NCBI GenBank assembly: GCA_003116995.1
Contig: BDSL01000112.1
Coordinates: forward strand, 248,001 to 312,000
Source of the DNA: Yamagishiella unicocca
Taxonomy: Eukaryota; Chlorophyta; Chlorophyceae; Chlamydomonadales; Volvocaceae
Direction of reading: 5' to 3'
DNA: 64,000 nt
A program made the position numbers and the translations under genes. Each line of letters starts with the position of its first letter. Within the stretch, counting starts at the first letter, position 1. Positions 14,720 through 26,885 of the stretch are shown in pieces. The notes under the pieces were generated by a model. The model was not told the origin of the DNA, made no database searches, and was given only the letters and a program-made list of their open reading frames with translations.

Positions 14720-17700
14720 ATGGGCGTTGCCGCTTCGCTCTCGCTTGACCAAGTCAGCCCGGAAGCAAGCGAATTGCTTAAAGCGCTTAAAAAAGGCGAA
14801 CACCTGAAGGCCCTGCGCCTTTCTCGTCAAAGCCCGCTGTGCATGCTGACAATTCCAGTGCAACAGAAGGCGCGGATTCTACACTCTGCTGTCAAGCGTG
14901 GCAATGTCAACATCTTGCAGTTCCTGAGTGACCTTCCTGGCGATAATTCGGGATTGGGGCTCGACGCCAGCGTCAATCCAACCCCCCCACTTGAACGCTC
15001 GCGCTCGCCCAGCGCCCTTAGCGTGCCGTCTGAGGCACGGCCAGGTGAAACGACGGAGGATGCCGTGCAGGGCAGCGGCCGCAACATCGGGCGCGAGTCG
15101 TGGCTGAATGCCGTCGACCGCCGGGGTCGCATGCCGTTGGTCACGGCCGTGCTCTACAACAGGCTGGAGCTTGTCGAGGGACTCGTGTCCCTGGGGGCCG
15201 ACCCATGGGCCGGCGATCGCCGCACTCGCACGACCGCCGTACACCTGGCCGCATGGTTGGGCCATGCGCCGCTGGTTGCGGCGCTCCTGCGCACATCCGT
15301 TCCCGGGCCAGACCGGAACGTTGCGCTGTACAATGTCCAGGTACGACGTCGGCGTTCGCTCGTCCCGCTCGTCCCGCGCCGCCGCGTCCTGTCCCCATTC
15401 GCCCCGTGTTATGCATAAACTGGAGCGAGGAGGCTCAGTCCACATGCCGTGCGGAGGCGGCTCAGTTCACATGCTGTGCGGAAGGGGCTCAGCTCACATG
15501 CTGAGGGCGGTGCATTTGAGGGGAGGTGGGGGGGAGTGTGGGGGTAAAAGGAAGACCCGTGTACGAATCAAAAAACGTTTATAACAGACGTTTCGAGAGA
15601 ACTTAACCTGTTGAGGGAACCAAAGGCGCCCGGCCCGGGTCCCCGACCCGGCCGTATTGCTATTTCCCTGTATCCTTGAGTATATGAGTGCTGGTCGCTT
15701 CCCAACACTTGGGGGGTGGGGGGGAGCACGCGGTGGCCTAGGTCTGTTGGGGGTGCGGGTGCGGGGCGGGACTGCCTCGCTGCCCCACGACACGGAGCTG
15801 CCAGAACTTGGGTTTCAGACCCGACCCGACCCCGACCCTGCCTCCCCGCCTCCCCGACCCGACCCGACCCGACCTGCCCCTGCCTCCCCGCCCCTGCCTC
15901 CCCGACCCGACCCGACCCGACCCGACCCGACCCGCCCCTGCACGCACTCGGCACCCGCCGCCACATGGACTCCCTCACAGTGCCTCGCAACCCTCGCTCC
16001 TGCACTCCAGGGATGCCAGCGACTCCCGCGCTCCAGGGATGCCAGCGACTCCCGCGGCTGACAACAACTTCGCATCCTGACGCACGCCGCCAATCCCCCA
16101 AACCCCAACTCCAACCCCAACCCCAATCCCTCAGGACATGTACGGCTTCACGCCCCTGCACTACGCCGCCGCCGGCGGCCACGCCGACGTCGCTGACGTG
16201 CTGCTCGCCGCCGGCGCGTCGTACGTCGCCGCCAGCCAGCTGCCGTACGACCCGTCGCGCAACCGCTCCCACCTGCCCGCCCTGCAGTGCCCGTGGGGCC
16301 GTGTCGCCGCCAGCAGCCTCCGCCGCCGGCTGACGGGCCTCGCGGGGGGCGCCGGCGGCGGCGGCGGCGGCGGCAGCAGCTTGGCCGGGGAGCGGCTGCC
16401 CGCGTGCGCGCCCCGCTCCAACCCGCTTCACCTGGCGGCGCTGCGGGGCTATGGCGAGGTGGTGTCTGTCATACTGCAGTGAGTGGCGGACTGCTGCTGC
16501 GGCTCCTGCTGACTGGTCGTACTGCTGGGCCGTGGCTGCGCTGGTTTCGGAGCCAACCAGCAGCCCCGCTTCCCCCTCCCTCCCAGCGGCACCTCCGCTC
16601 CTCTCCTACCCTCCCATCCCATCGCATGCCGTCCCCTCGCCTCCCAGTGTATGCCGACCTAGGGGTTTCGTCTCAAATCCCCTAGCCTCCCAGGACGGCC
16701 CCCCTCCCGCCCCCGCCCACAACTGTGTGTCCAAATGTCGTGTAACCGGGGTTTGATCCCTGTCGTGTAACCGGGGTTTGATCCCTCCCGCTCCCTCCCG
16801 TCCCCTCCCCCCGCCAGCCGCTACCTGGCTGACACGGAGGGCATGTCCCGGGCGGCCAGGGAGAGGGTGACGGACCCCCGCCGGCAGCTCAACAAGGACG
16901 GGTGGGTGGCGGGGTCGGGGTTTGCGCATGAGTTGGGCTTCGGTTTGGGTTTGGGCTTGGGAATGTGGCTGGGCGAGTGGGTGAGTGAGCGAGTGGGCGA
17001 GTGAGTGAGTGAGTGGGGAAGTGAGTGAGTGAGTGGGCGAGTGAGTGAGTGAGCGAGTGGGCGAGCGAGTGAGTGGGCGAGTGGGCGAGCCCCAGGAGGC
17101 GCAGGAGGGGTGACGGGGCCGGGCAGCTGGGATCCACCCCGCGCGCGTTCCGTACCAAAGCCCCGTACGACGCATTGGCGGCTGCTGCAGGTTCCAGCCG
17201 TACATGCTCGCGGGCAACACGGGCCACTGGCACGTGGCCCAGATGCTCATTCCGCACTCCAGGGATGACCAGCTGATCCGGAACCGCGACTTCCTCATCT
17301 TCTTTCCGCTGCCGGACGCTGCCGCCGCTGGCGGCGGCGGCGGCGCCGACGGCCGGCCGCCGCCGCTAGCGGAGCTGGCGGCTCGCGCCTGGGCTGCCAA
17401 GCTGCTGACGGACGTCAAGGTGGCGGAGGCGGCGGTACGACAGCAGCAACAGCAGCAGAGCCTGCAGCCGCAACAGGCCACCCCTGCGGCGGCATGCGCA
17501 CTGCTGCCCAGCGACTCTAGCCGCAGTGGCGGCGGCAGCGGTGGTGGAGGGGGCGGAGGCGTGCTTGGTGCGCTGCTTCGCAGGAGCAGCAAACCGGCGA
17601 AGGCTCCCCCTGCCCCCACCGCTGCCGCCGCTGCCACTGGCGCCACCGCTGCCCCCACCGCTGCCACTGGCGCCATCAACGGTGTCAGTGTGCCGGCGGC

Positions 17701-18967
17701 CGGGAGCTCCGGTGTCGGCGGCGGCGGCGGTGATGGTGGTGGTGTTGGCGCCGGCGGCGACGTCGGCTGTGGCGGCGGTGGGTTCGGAGCGATCTCCCCC
17801 GCCAGCACTCCGCGATCGTCGGCGTCAGGGAGTCGGCGAGGATCCGTGACGGGCAGGTGTGTGATTGGTGGGTGGGCGGGTGGGTTGCGAGGAAAACCCG
17901 TGAACGAGGAAAACACCCTGTGTGGGTGTGGGTGTGAGTGTTCCTCAGGGGCTACCCTTCCTGGGCCTTACCTTCCAGCTCAACCGTAATGTCGTTGGTC
18001 CTCAGCTGGTATCTCCCAGCACATTGGTACTCCACCGGCGGCGGGGTCACACCACTGCCTTCCCCACCCTTCCCCATATACACCACTGCCTTCCCCACCC
18101 TTCCCCATACACACCACTGCCTTCCCCACCCTTCTCCAGATACACCACTGCCTTCCCCACCCTTCCCCAGATACACCACTGCCTTCCCCACCCTTCCCCA
18201 TGTACACCACTGCCTTCCCCACCCTTCCCCATATACACCACTGCCTTCCCCACCCTTCCCCATATACACCACTGCCTTCCCCACCCTTCCCCATACACAC
18301 CACTGCCTTCCCCACCCTTCTCCAGATACACCACTGCCTTCCCCACCCCTCCCCATATACACCACTGCCTTCCCCACCCTTCCCCATATACACCACTGCC
18401 TTCCCCACCCTTCCCCAGATACACCACTGCCTTCCCCACCCTTCCCCATATACACCACTGCCTTCCCCACCCTTCCCCATACACAGCCTTCACTTCCGTC
18501 CTCCAGTTGTAGCACACACTCCCTCGCAAGGCGCCGGCCCCTTTCCAGCACTCGCTCGCAACCAGGCGTCCGCAAGTCTATGCGCCAACTATACGGCTCA
18601 CGTCGCGTGAACGAGTCGTTTTTGCACCCCTCCCCCCTCCCTGGACCCGGCCCTACACCCCACTCGCCCCGCCGCCAGGTCCCTGCAGCCTCCCGCCGTC
18701 GCCGCATTCGCCGTGGGGCCCTCCGCATGGGAAGCGCGACGCAGCTCCTCCCTGGACCTACCGCTGCCGCCGCCGTCGCCGCCCGGCCCGGCCGCCGCCG
18801 CCGCCCCCTCCTCGCCCTCCTCCTCCGCCTCGCGCCTGACGTCCTCCCAGACGCCGGCGCTGTGCGACGTGTGCTTTGAGCGCCCGCAGCAGCTGGCGCT
18901 GCGCCCCTGCCCCCACCGGCTGTGCCCCAGCTGCTGCAGGCGGGTGGTGGAGATGCACTGTTCGGGA

Positions 18968-18999
<32 letters not shown>

Positions 19000-19087
19000 C
19001 GGGCGGCGGAAGGCGTCCTCTCAGACGCCGCCTCGGTGCCCTTTCTGCCAGGCGACGATCCGCGGCTTCGTGCCAGCGCCTCCGTAG
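14720..19087 (+). CDS. Ankyrin-repeat RING-type E3 ubiquitin ligase (XB3/XBAT-like), 5 exons
   Basis: Exons 14720-15340, 16135-16478, 16818-16901, 17191-17856 and 18679-19087 join in phase to 707 aa plus TAG. The start MGVAAS fits an N-myristoylation signal (Gly2, Ser6), a feature of plant XB3/XBAT ligases. Residues about 115-360 hold ankyrin repeats (for example TAVHLAAWLGHAPLVAALL, GFTPLHYAAAGGHADVADVL, NPLHLAALRGYGEVV, FQPYMLAGNTGHWHVAQML). A long Gly/Ala/Pro/Gln low-complexity linker follows. The C terminus has a C3HC4 RING: CDVC, then CPHRLCPSCC, then CPFC, with a run of alanines inserted between the second and last cysteine pairs. By family, the RING would bind an E2 and the ankyrin repeats the target, at a membrane if myristoylated; that is inference. 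A shadow reading frame on the other strand across 16606-17916 is not a gene. Confidence 0.85.
15823..15946. repeat. (CCCGA)n-rich intronic repeat
   Basis: Irregular arrays of gacccgacccgac broken by cctgcctccccg blocks, in intron 1 of the ankyrin-RING gene. Confidence 0.85.
16965..17095. repeat. GAGT/GGGC tandem array in intron 3
   Basis: Mixed copies of gagtgagt and gggcgagt, ending about 95 bp before exon 4 of the ankyrin-RING gene. Confidence 0.85.
18048..18486. repeat. 31-bp minisatellite, about 14 copies, in intron 4
   Basis: Unit of about 31 bp (caccactgcc, ttccccaccc, ttccccatat a) repeated from 18048 to 18486 with few changes. It yields long false open frames on both strands (PSPPFPIYTTAF on +, GEGWGRQWCIW on -). 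Confidence 0.95.
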
Positions 19088-22000
19088 CAGCGACACCGGC
19101 GAAATGGTAATCGCAGCAGCAGCAGCAGCAACAGCAGCAACAAGCAGCAGCAACAGCAGCAGCGGGATAAGCTGTGGAAGCAGTGCAGGCAGCAGCAGGC
19201 GATGAGGCGGAGGCGGGTCGTAGTTGGTGGGGGCGGGGGCAGCCAACGGTCGCAACCCCCCCGTTTGACAGCAGGAGCAGCCAGCGGGCGGAACCTCCCG
19301 CGGCTGATGGCGGTAGCAGCCGCAGGGCTGTAGTGGAGGCGGACGGCAGCATAGCGCCCTAGAGGGAGCTCATGTCGGTGATGCTATTCGTCTGATGATT
19401 ATGCTTTATGTATGCTGATGCATGCACCCGCTAAGGCAGGGGCATGTATTGCACTACATCGTGGCAGCAGCCATTGTGTCGGGGAGGGGCGCCGGGTCGC
19501 AGCCGCTTGGAGGAGCAGCAGCAGCAGTGACGGCAGGAGCAGCTCTGGCGCGAGTCTGTGGGTTCGGGTCCGTGGGTCGCCAGTGGTGGGGCACCTAGCG
19601 CGGCCCTGGCGGGAGGATGCGGCGCCGTACGCATCACAGTCATTCCATGTCGTACGGGGCACCCGTCGTGCTCAGCATGTCGTACTGAGGCGCGGTGCAG
19701 TGCAGGAGAGGGCGGCAGCGCGCAGTGGGGCTCGAGGCGAGCAATCCATCGTCAGACACGGTGCCGGAGGTACTTGATTATGGTGGTGGGTTGGCGAGAT
19801 CACCCGGCTACATGGTGGGTTGGCGAGATCACCCGGCCACATGGTGGCGGTGGTAGTGGGGGGAAAGGGGTGGTTAAGAAACCTGTCTAAACCCACCATG
19901 GGAGTGGCGAGAGAACCGGTTAATACGACATAGTAAACCGAGGAGAAGGAGGGGGCCGGGCTTATTTTTCCGCGCTGGGAAGTGAGTGAAAGGCTGGCGG
20001 GGCGCAGCGCTGAGACGAGCCCTCTGGGACGGGCTTGAATGTGAGACGGCGCGCGGGGGCCAGGTTGGGGCCAGATTGGGTGGGCCCTAGCAACGCAGAC
20101 GGGCTTGAAATCAAAGCAGGGCGCGGTTGGGCGCGGTGCGGGGGACGATCGCACTCTTTGGTGATAGGGGGAGCCGGCGAGCATGCAGCATGAGTTGGGA
20201 ACGGCTGTTCTCGTGGTTTGAATTTATGTATGATTCGAATGTTGGATCCTGATTTCGAGTTCTGAATTGTATTGCCATAGGCATGGGCCGCCTCGCCTCA
20301 GCGCAGGAGGACTCGTTGGTGACCCCCCTTCATGTTTGGATTGGTCTGCTGACCCAGAGATACGGATATGTGGGGAGACTGTGATCTTTCCGTTTTGCGT
20401 TCTGTCCACATCTCGTGTCAGACGTTTCTGCTGGCAAAGCCAACGACTGTTGTCAAGCTTCGCTCAGAACAGCAAACCGGACAGGGTGCGGCATTGGCTA
20501 GCCGGTAATGCTGATAGGATTTCTCGATCGGGATGCTGCTGTTCTCCGCGCCGCTCCTCTTTTTCCTTTTCCTTCGAGCCCTGTATATTATTGCCAGAAG
20601 AGGCGCTGGGGCGCACACGCCGCTATTTTCGTAATGCTCGTGAGGTACGACATGTCAAGGTGGCGGAAGTGCGACGCGCCGAGGTGGTGTGGTGGGTTAG
20701 GTTGAGGGTGCGTCGGCGCCAAGAAAGCAACGCCTGTGTGATCGCGCGAGCTCTCTGTACGGCACGATGTCGATTTGTGTACGACGTGATCACCAGGTGT
20801 GTGGAACAGCCCGAGGTGCGGGCGTCGTGTGGGAGGGGGAGGGGGGAGGGGGCAGTTATATGCCCAGGTGGCGGCGAGCTGGTGGTGTCCGCCCAGGTGG
20901 CGGCGAGGGCCTCCGTCCGTCCTCCCCCCGGCCGCTGTCCGCCGACCATGCGCCCACTATATTGTCGTTTATTCGTGTCACCGGTCTCACACCACCCCCG
21001 GCCGCTGCCATTGCCGCTACCACAGCGACCAGGGAGTTGCCCCTCGAACGCCGCCCAATCGGCAGTCCGGGAGCTCTGTGGGTAGCTCCCGGCAGGCGAA
21101 GGCGCGGATGCATATGCGGTTAATGCCTAGGTTGTTTTAGGGTGGTAGCAAGCAGGGCTGCCAGTAGTGGTTATTTATGGCCAAGCTTGTCATGTACGTG
21201 TATTAACAATTACCGCTCAGCCGTGGGGCTCCCTGCACGGACAATTATCAAACCAGACGGTGGTCCTGTGTAGCGAGGCGGAGGAGCAATAGTGGCTGGC
21301 TTCGTGTAGGTAGGTACCGGTCGTTCCGCTGGAGCATATCAATGGTATGTTGTACGGGATCCGGTCGTCATGTGCGCGCGGCACCGGCGGCTTGGCGGCA
21401 CAGTGGCGCCGGCGGGTGCGCATTGACCCACTGCGTGCAACTGTTTTTCCTCCGCTGCCTTGTGTCGAAGCGCAGGATGGGGCGGCAGCACCGGAGCACC
21501 TGCGAGGACAGTCGGCGTATGTGGGCTGCCGCGTTGGTGTAGACTCACATGTTGGCACACGATCTGGTTTGGCCGTGAGAGGTCGCGCCCCGAGGCCCGT
21601 GAAGCGCCGTACGTGCCGTACGGTTGTGTGCAGCTCCTAATGCCTGCGATGCGCCGCGAGCTTTCGCAGGCAGCTGAAAGCTCCAGGGTCCCTTCAACAC
21701 GCTTTGTTGCGTTGCGGTCTTGCAAGTTCTCGCAGCGTCAGATCTCTGTGCCTCGGGACCCCATCTACCTAAACTTCTTTAGCTCGTCCTGTGTCGTCGA
21801 AACAAAACGAAGATAGCTGGTGCCCCTGCCTGCCCGGTAGATTGACTGACGGGTCGGGCTTCAGGCAGGGCTAGGCTGACATAGCGTTGGTGCGAAGCCG
21901 CTTAGCCTTCCAACGTTCAAGCTGATCGCGCGGTCACGAGCTCATGGCAGCCTAAAGTTACGAACGAAGTAAACGTCAACGTAAAACTGTTAGCTATGTC

Positions 22001-22597
22001 TGTGTTATGCGGCATGTCACCTTTGTGGCGTCCCGACTGCAGAAGCAGGCAAGGGCAGGCCGTGGCCTCCGTGGCCTGACCGGGGGCCGGGGCAGTTTTG
22101 TTGGTTGCAAAGGGTTGGAACCTACATCGATCCGCAGTGTCCTGGCCAAGTTAATTGCCCGCGTTCCTCTGAGGCCGCTGTCGTTTAATTCTTCGTTGAA
22201 TGATAGTGTGTTCATATCTTCCCCACATCTTACTCTCAACAGCGCAGATTGATCCAAATGGCAGGACATAAAAGTTTTAAGTACTTCCTTTATCGAGGCA
22301 CTCATCCATTGTGCCAAATACCTGTGTGCCTGTGAAGAGGAACCGCGGCGGTCCCGGGCCAACCCTGTGCCACCAGTGTGAATTATCGTAGATCAATCTG
22401 CCTGACAATAAGCTGTATTCAAAGGTTTTATTATGCCTGTTTTGACGTGCGGAAGGAGCAGCATCACGAGTTGTGTCTACCTGCAAATCCGGCTGATAGC
22501 AGCTCTGTACATTTATATGTAGCCCTACGGCACCACAATACTAGTGTTGCAGTTGCATATTCCATACATTTGTATACTAGAGCTGCGAGCGGCGTGC
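19088..22597. other. Spacer between ankyrin-RING and mutase genes
   Basis: Begins with a CAG/CAA-rich stretch (about 19110-19165) that is probably the 3' UTR of the ankyrin-RING gene. A 28-bp sequence (ggtgggttgg, cgagatcacc, cggc/acat) is doubled at 19783-19842. Open frames here, including one of 272 codons from 20267, show no protein-like pattern. No RNA gene recognised. Confidence 0.5.
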
Positions 22598-22604
22598 TTA
22601 TAAG
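22598..22604 (+). promoter_or_regulatory. TATA-like element before the mutase gene
   Basis: TTATAAG 57 bp upstream of the ATG at 22661, in a plausible place for a TATA box with a short 5' UTR. Weak on its own. Confidence 0.35.
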
Positions 22605-22660
22605 TCGCCCCAACACCCTCACACGATCGCACGCAACTGCTTCCACATTTCGAAGCAGAA

Positions 22661-24838
22661 ATGTCCGCCCCACTCCAGGATCAGCTGGACATTGTGATCC
22701 CAACCATCAGGTTCGCCCATAAACAAAATTGTGCAGTGTTGATGCAGCAAGAGCAGGCCGCTCTCGCACAATGCCCGTTTGCACAGTATCAGTGCGTTCT
22801 GTAGCCGACTCCAATTGCGTCTATGGCGACGCAGGAACTTGGACTTTCTAGAGGAGTGGCGCCCCTTCTTCCAGCCATACCACCTTATCATCGTGCAGGA
22901 TGGTGATCCCACCAAGAAGATCGATGTGCCGGAGGGCTTTTCATACGAATTGTATAACCGCACCGACATTGAGCGCATCCTAGGCGACAAGGCGTGGGCA
23001 ATTTCCTTCAAGGATTCGGCCTGCCGCTGCTTTGGCTTCATGGTGTCCAAAAAGAAGTACATCTACACCATTGACGACGACTGCTTCGTTGCTAAGGACC
23101 CCTCGGGAAAGCCAATTAACGTGTTGGAGCAGCACATTAAAAACCTTTTGTCGCCGTCGACGCCCTTCTTCTTTAACACGCTGTACGACCCCTACCGTGA
23201 GGGCACTGACTTCGTGCGCGGCTACCCCTTCAGCCTACGCGAGGGCGTTCCCACGGCCACGTCCCACGGCTTGTGGCTCAACATCCCGGACTACGACGCC
23301 CCAACGCAGGCAAGGATGCGGGAGTCGTTGTGCCGGCTATTGATGCAGGATGCATGCGCCATATTCCGCCTCCTCCTACGCCAATGTGACTTTCATGGAA
23401 TTTTGATTAACATGGATGCGAACGCATTCATAGTCGGCTTCAACCATGTGCGTCCAGCAAAGGGCAGCGCCTGGATCTCCTGCTGTTGATTGGACCCAAA
23501 TTGCGTTGGATTCCGTGCCGATAACTACCCATGTGGCTCCACGCCGCGCAACAGATGGTCAAGCCCAAGGAGCGCAACCAGCGCTTCGTGGACGCGGTCA
23601 TGACCATCCCCAAGGGCACTCTGTACCCCATGTGCGGCATGAACCTGGCCTTCGACAGGTGGGGCGGCAACGGGGACGACCGGGGGGACGGGGACTGTGG
23701 GGACAACAGCCGAGTAGGTTCAGCAACCAAATGGGTGCTTCATATCGACGCACACGGAGTCATTTTGCAGAGGCGTTCTTCCAGTGATGCCCCATGTGTG
23801 TCATTTCACCGTCCATGCCATGCTGTCCGAGACGGGAGGTCTTAGGAGGAACCTTCCCCGATTGTACGCATGGCGACACAGAACCTGCATCGGCTGAAAA
23901 CGCGTTAGTACTCGGACACGTTTTTCCCATCGAGATGCCGCCATCCGGGACAGAAAAGGGTTCTTGGTGAATTTTGCCCTCAGCGTTTTGGCGTGCAGCT
24001 GATAGGCCATACGCACAGGCTGCATCATCTATTAATTTTGTTGGCCGCATCATTGCCATCTGGTCCTCTGCACCTCTGAGCGCAGGGAGCTCATTGGCGC
24101 CGCCATGTACTTTGGCCTGATGGGCGAGGGCCAGCCGATCGGCCGCTACGACGACATGTGGGCTGGCTGGTGCACCAAGGTCATCTGCGACCACCTCAGC
24201 GTGGGCTGCAAGACCGGCCTGCCGTACGTGTGGCACAGCAAGGCCAGCAACCCCTTTGTCAACCTTCGCAAGGAGTACAAGGGCATCTTCTGGCAGGAGG
24301 TACGCAGCAGGGGGACCGTGGCAGCCAGCGCAAAACGGTTCGCGCGGGAACACCTTGGCAGAGCCTCACGGCTTTCGGTTATGCATACGCGAGCGTACCC
24401 GCCCGACTCATGTGCTTGGCAGCGTACCCGCCCGAGTCATGTGCTTGGCAGCGTACCCGCCCGACTCATGTGCTTGGCAGCGCGACCTCCCTCCAGTTAC
24501 AGCGGTGTCGCCACGGGAAGATACTGTCTAAGTCATGACACGTAATGCAACCGTCGACGAAAGTAGACACGTAGCCTCCTCCTCGCACGGCGTCGGACGT
24601 GGCAACGACCTTCCATCCCTTTGCGACGCAATGGCGATCGCAGGAGATCATCCCCTTCTTCCAGAAGCTTACGCTGAGCAAGACCACCACCACCGTGGAC
24701 GACTGCTACCTGGAGCTAGCCGACCTGGTGCGCAAGGGCCTGGGGCACATCGACCCCTACTTCATCAAGCTGGCGGACGGCATGGTGGCGTGGATTGAGG
24801 GCTGGCGGATGCTCAACCCGCCCGCCGCAACCGCCTAA
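22661..24838 (+). CDS. UPTG1: UDP-arabinopyranose mutase / reversibly glycosylated polypeptide, 5 exons
   Basis: Exons 22661-22710, 22835-23309, 23555-23658, 24086-24299 and 24644-24838 sum to 346 codons (345 aa, TAA). The product has the full RGP/UAM pattern: [14 protein letters not shown] at the N terminus, the metal/nucleotide-sugar motif IDDDCF near residue 105, [48 protein letters not shown] and the end [12 protein letters not shown]. Length fits the family (about 340-360 aa). By family, it interconverts UDP-arabinopyranose and UDP-arabinofuranose on the Golgi's cytosolic face for wall glycoprotein and polysaccharide synthesis, and glycosylates itself. C. reinhardtii has such a gene (UPTG1/EZY11). 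Odd: intron 2 starts with gcaagg at 23310, a GC-AG intron; no gt donor near keeps the conserved [11 protein letters not shown] join. Confidence 0.93.
24391..24480. repeat. 29-bp tandem repeat in intron 4 of the mutase gene
   Basis: Three copies of a 29-bp unit (gcgtacccgc, ccgactcatg, tgcttggca), differing at one base. Confidence 0.9.
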
Positions 24839-26843
24839 TGCGGCAGCCGGGCTGTCATGCAATCTGTGCGCCGGCTGGGCGCGAAGGTTTCGGTAGCTGC
24901 CGTGATGCTAGAAAAGCCAACCAGCAGCGTGTGTGGCCGCTTTGAGGTGGCGGGCTGCAAAGTCTGGCGTGAGGAGTGCGCGAGGGGGCGTACGCGTTCC
25001 CAATGGCCGGTTAGGGGCCGGGGTCAATGGGTCAATCGGTGTCTGTGATGTCATATGACGTGATGCGATATGCAGCATTACTGGAGCTTTATGTGGGATG
25101 TGTACTGTAAAAGGGTAAATGCGAGGAAAGGCCACTGGCTTCAGTGATTGATGTGTGACTGGAAGGGCCTGGAGGGAACCGCGTCAGGGGGCTTGAAGAG
25201 GAGCCTGGGGCGTTCGAGTGGGGATACCGCAGCGGCAGCTATCCCGGAGCCATTCCAAATGCTGCTGGTAGATACGAAAGAACGATACGCACCGGACTGC
25301 TGACCGTGTGGACAGGGGCTGGCCAGGGAAAGCGGTCCGGAGCAACCAGAGCGAACTGGATCTGAGTAGGTCCTTCGTCACTTGCACGTGGCTAGCACCT
25401 ACCCGCCCTACACTTGTCAGGGCACATAGCGTGTGAATGACGTGTCTGAAACACCCGAAACCCGCTCAGATGCGGTGCGTGGCAACTAGGCGCACCAATC
25501 CGCACGCGGGAGCAACGCAAAAAAACAAACATGCAGTACCGGGTATCTCCCGGTATGCAGTGCCCTGCAATTGCTGCACAAGGGCGAGGGAGGAGCAGAC
25601 GTATCAGGTTTGCTGTAATCAGCAGGCCAGCGACGACGGCCGGCACGTGTTACCATGATCGTCCGGCGATGTACGTCAGTAGTTTTGGGCTTCCCTGGTT
25701 TTGGGACATAGGTGCAGCGCACGATGACGATGCCACCCGGCTTAGCTACATGGTTGTTGCATCTTCGCTCTTCCTACGGCAGTTGTGGTCTGTGAAGCTC
25801 TTGCCTTGTAAACCATCAATCGTGCATTTCACCTGCCCGCCGCGCACCGCCTTCCTGTCACACGAGGGAGCTGCACAATGAACAAACTACGTGATGGGGT
25901 AACACTTCCCCCTGTGTCGCGTCGCGCTGCGACCGCACTCGCACCGCGACGCGACACAGGGCCCAGAACAAGCCCTACTACAACCCAACCGAAGTAGAAC
26001 TAACACGCTAATGACTACTGATGGTTTGGACGGTAATTTGTCGATGACGGTGAAATGACGTGACATTCCAGCAACCAGCAACCAAATTTAGAATATAAGT
26101 GCCGCAGAAAATGTAATCAGTCAGACGTGTTCACGTAATATGTGTCGCTCGTCCTCAAAGGCTGCGGCTCCGCACATCCTGCGAATCCTCTAATGCCGAG
26201 GGCGGTGGTTTTCTTCCGATACCAGGCCTATTTGCCCGTAAGGGGGTTACCGCAGGCGTCAACAACGAAACGCAGAACTCGGCCAACATCCCGATGGCTC
26301 CACCCGCATTCAGTATTGCCACCACAAAATTTAAAAGGCAGACGGTGCGATTGTCAAACCAAGATATCCCCAGCACGTGTGACCGCTAGCACAGTGTTTG
26401 GTCCTGGCCCCAATACGAGCACAAAAATAAAAATTAAATAGTTTATAACACAGCCCACGAATCCGACGAAATCGGACAGCAGCTTAAGGCTGACAGATGC
26501 GGCTTTGGGGGTTGCACTACCTCACTTCGCGCTTCAAATGTTCAATTGAGCATGTGAGCAGTATATACATATATTTATGGATGTATCCCTTGTCCTCTCG
26601 TTACATTACATGGTATGGAGCCCGCCATTTGATTTCTCGTACAGGTTCCGATTCACCACGATGGCATCGGTTTAGTAAATCAATGTTTGCCTATTGTGGC
26701 ACCATGCTGGCGTTTTTGTATAAAGTGTTCACTGCTTAACACTATTTGGTTCGGCGTCAGCCGCTCTCGGGCGCTCTATCCGGGGGACGCACGTCGTTTT
26801 CGTAAGCGCTCGGATAAGACATAGGCTGGAATAACTTCAGGCC
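24839..26843. other. Spacer between mutase and oxidase genes
   Basis: No gene recognised. Holds a perfect 17-bp inverted repeat (25910-25961) and, from about 26,400, less GC-rich DNA with short A/T runs near 26,410-26,445 and 26,555-26,580. Confidence 0.5.
25910..25961. repeat. Perfect 17-bp hairpin with 18-bp loop
   Basis: Arm ccctgtgtcgcgtcgcg (25910-25926) is exactly complementary to 25945-25961. Such a GC-rich stem would fold strongly in RNA or cruciform DNA. Could be a remnant of a MITE, an RNA processing site or an RNA precursor; nothing nearby decides. Confidence 0.85.
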
Positions 26844-26885
26844 ATGATGCCTGAAGGGCGTCATATCCTTGGGCAAAGACGACAA

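Noticed and set aside
18048..18486. Minisatellites considered as CRISPR arrays
   Set aside because: Units are contiguous without unique spacers, and the window is eukaryotic nuclear DNA.
16606..19352. Long open frames on the - strand opposite the ankyrin-RING gene (436 and 466 codons)
   Set aside because: They mirror GC-rich coding exons and the 31-bp minisatellite (repeating GEGWGRQWCIW); no family pattern and no need for splicing signals.
20267..21085. 272-codon open frame as a gene
   Set aside because: No domain-like pattern, arginine/cysteine-rich composition typical of chance frames in GC-rich DNA, overlapping frames on both strands.
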